The position numbers were made by a program, and so were the translations under genes. This document shows positions 62,533 through 64,000 of a stretch of 64,000 nucleotides of DNA, piece by piece; position 1 is the first letter of the stretch; the number at the start of each line of letters is the position of its first letter. Source of the stretch: Pycnopodia helianthoides (Eukaryota; Echinodermata; Asteroidea; Forcipulatida; Asteriidae). The stretch spans positions 8,684,675-8,748,674 of the forward strand of contig CM063247.1 of assembly GCA_032158295.1 (NCBI GenBank), written 5' to 3'. A model generated the notes under the pieces. The model was not told where the DNA came from. It did not search any database and saw only the letters and a program-made list of their open reading frames with translations.

Positions 62533-63084
62533 CTTGGGTGGTTCCTTCCGTTACCCGGTTCTACCCAGTTCCTAATTAAAAAACGGACCCGCGGGTCCAC
62601 TCCTATAAATAACCGGGAACCCCTTTTGTCGGTTCCGACTTCAAATAACCGAGTCCCATCACCAGGACCAAGTCCAAACTGCTCTGTGTAGCCGGTCCCA
62701 GGACTGGCTTACCGAATTAATGGGGAATAACCATGATGTGGTAAGAATCGACCGCAGACACAGCAAAGAATGGAGCTGATATGAAGGTGTGTCAAATATT
62801 ACGTGAGATTGCAGGTTCACTGATGAGCCATTGGACCATGCAAGATTGACACTTAACAAGTTGACAGTAGTGGCCCCTACCATGAATAATATGGAACTTG
62901 CAAATGCCACTACTTTGTGCTCTGGGTGGTACAAAGCGAAAATGTAAAAGTATTGGTATATTTATGGCCCTGCACTTTGTGTAAACCGTGTACCATTGCA
63001 AACCACAAACCCGCAAAAGAGCATTGTGCTATTTATCAGCCATACGCTATAAAACTACAGTACATGTCTTTGGGCAAAACATTA
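62533..63084. other. Spacer, no gene recognised
   Basis: 62535-62670 has locally repeated ccgg/ggttcc-rich words (cccggttctacccagttcc, aaccgggaacccc). Otherwise featureless. Confidence 0.35.
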
Positions 63085-64000
63085 AAGGAGCTACAGATCG
63101 TAGCTGAAGGACAACAGTTAAGACTGAGAGTGAAAATAGTGAACATGGACAATTGATCATGATTTCAGAATGCAGTTAAAGGTCCAGCATTGGTAAAAAG
63201 AATAGACTTGTGCTGAGGACTGCCTTTTATTGCGTAGGAAAGATTTAAATTAGTTTTTAATAATAGAAACTGATGAATGTCAAAGCATCCAAAGAGATGT
63301 CTTGGTCCTCAAGGTAAATATAAGAGTACGATAAATAAATGACAGAACAAAAGCGGCAGAGTTTAGTGCCTCCGACCACTCTCAACATACGAGAGTTGAT
63401 AGTAAACAAAAAGATCAGCATCCCTGACTGAGGATGGATTGCAGAAAAGCGTTTTTAGAAGAGTATTAGAGTCCAATTGAGTCATTTTATCACTTTAAAA
63501 TTTGAATATTGCTGGAACAGCTTTATCCTCAACCAATATACCTAAACACAGCATTTATAATGATTCAAGTACTTCATGGTACCTTTTTTAAAAAAGAAGA
63601 AATTAAACTCCTATAGTACACATTTGAAAACAAAGAATGCCAGGAAAGATTTAAACGCATGAAAGGAGCTACAGATCAGACATGTCGCTCAAGGACAAAA
63701 GTTTAGAGAGTGACAATAGTGAACATGGACCATTGGTCATGATCTCAGAATGCAGTTCGTCCAGCACTGGTAAAAAGAATAGACTTGTGCTTGAGTACTG
63801 CCTTTTATCGTCTTAGGAAAGATTTAAAATAGTTTTTAATAAAAGAAACTGATGAATGTCAAAGCATTCAAACAGATGTCTCGGTTCTCAAAGTAAAGAA
63901 AAGAGTACAATAAATACATGATAGAACAAAAGCGGCAGAGTATAGTGCCTCGAACCACTCTCGGCATACAAGAGTTTATAGTTTACAAAGAGATCTGCAT
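63085..64000 (+). repeat. ~578-bp tandem repeat running off the window
   Basis: aaggagctacagatc recurs at about 63085 and 63663. The shared order continues with gtgaacatggac, caaagcat(c/t)caaa and gaacaaaagcggcagagt. The second copy reaches the window end. Confidence 0.85.

Overview
This is an animal nuclear genome window: AT-rich, intron-containing and crowded with transposable-element relics. The three host genes recognised all have animal orthologues with conventional GT-AG introns. Repeat content (Ngaro-type tyrosine-recombinase retroelement, Penelope-like elements, tRNA-headed SINEs, TTAA-flanked MITEs, long satellites) fits a marine invertebrate deuterostome. An echinoderm, possibly a starfish, is my best guess from the general look of the repeats, but it is not proven by any single sequence here.

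Host genes. (1) NUDT15-type Nudix hydrolase, + strand, three exons between 202 and 8653, apparently complete (163 aa). (2) Frataxin (FXN), - strand, five exons between 16664 and 11780, complete (207 aa) with a mitochondrial-type leader. (3) An ERCC4/XPF DNA-repair nuclease gene, + strand, recognisable from 21577 to 38773. It is not intact as written. The N-terminal helicase-like exons are absent upstream, one or more middle exons are missing around a Penelope-like insertion, one exon runs into a transposon end, one exon has a one-base deletion, two exons carry in-frame TAA codons, and the Gly-Asp pair of the nuclease motif reads Arg-Glu. It is either a decaying copy or a badly assembled locus.

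Layout. 1-9 kb: NUDT15, with introns holding two TA-flanked foldback elements, a Penelope fragment, SINEs and TTAA MITEs. 9-10 kb: 126-bp minisatellite. 11.8-16.7 kb: FXN. 17-21.5 kb: repeat debris, telomere-like motif, hairpin. 21.6-38.8 kb: ERCC4, with nested Penelope, LINE and SINE insertions. 39-39.6 kb: palindrome-rich tandem repeat. 39.9-44.2 kb: an apparently intact Ngaro-type element on the - strand with four open frames (gag, RT-RNase H, tyrosine recombinase, SGNH hydrolase). 45.1-47.7 kb: a 100-N gap followed by error-rich satellite sequence and a giant A/T tract, probably gap-filling artefact. 47.7-52.3 kb: ~824-bp satellite whose units alternate as a ~1.65-kb dimer. 52.6-53.7 kb: AACGTT-rich terminal-inverted-repeat element. 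54.3-59.9 kb: a second satellite with ~1,625-bp units. 60-64 kb: MITE and SINE fragments, a ~24-bp minisatellite and a ~578-bp tandem repeat running off the window.

The three host genes are not a functional cluster: nucleotide-pool sanitation (NUDT15), mitochondrial iron-sulfur assembly (FXN) and nucleotide-excision/crosslink repair (ERCC4). Most of the sequence is repeats, and several features point to local assembly trouble, so lesions in ERCC4 need reads before they are believed.
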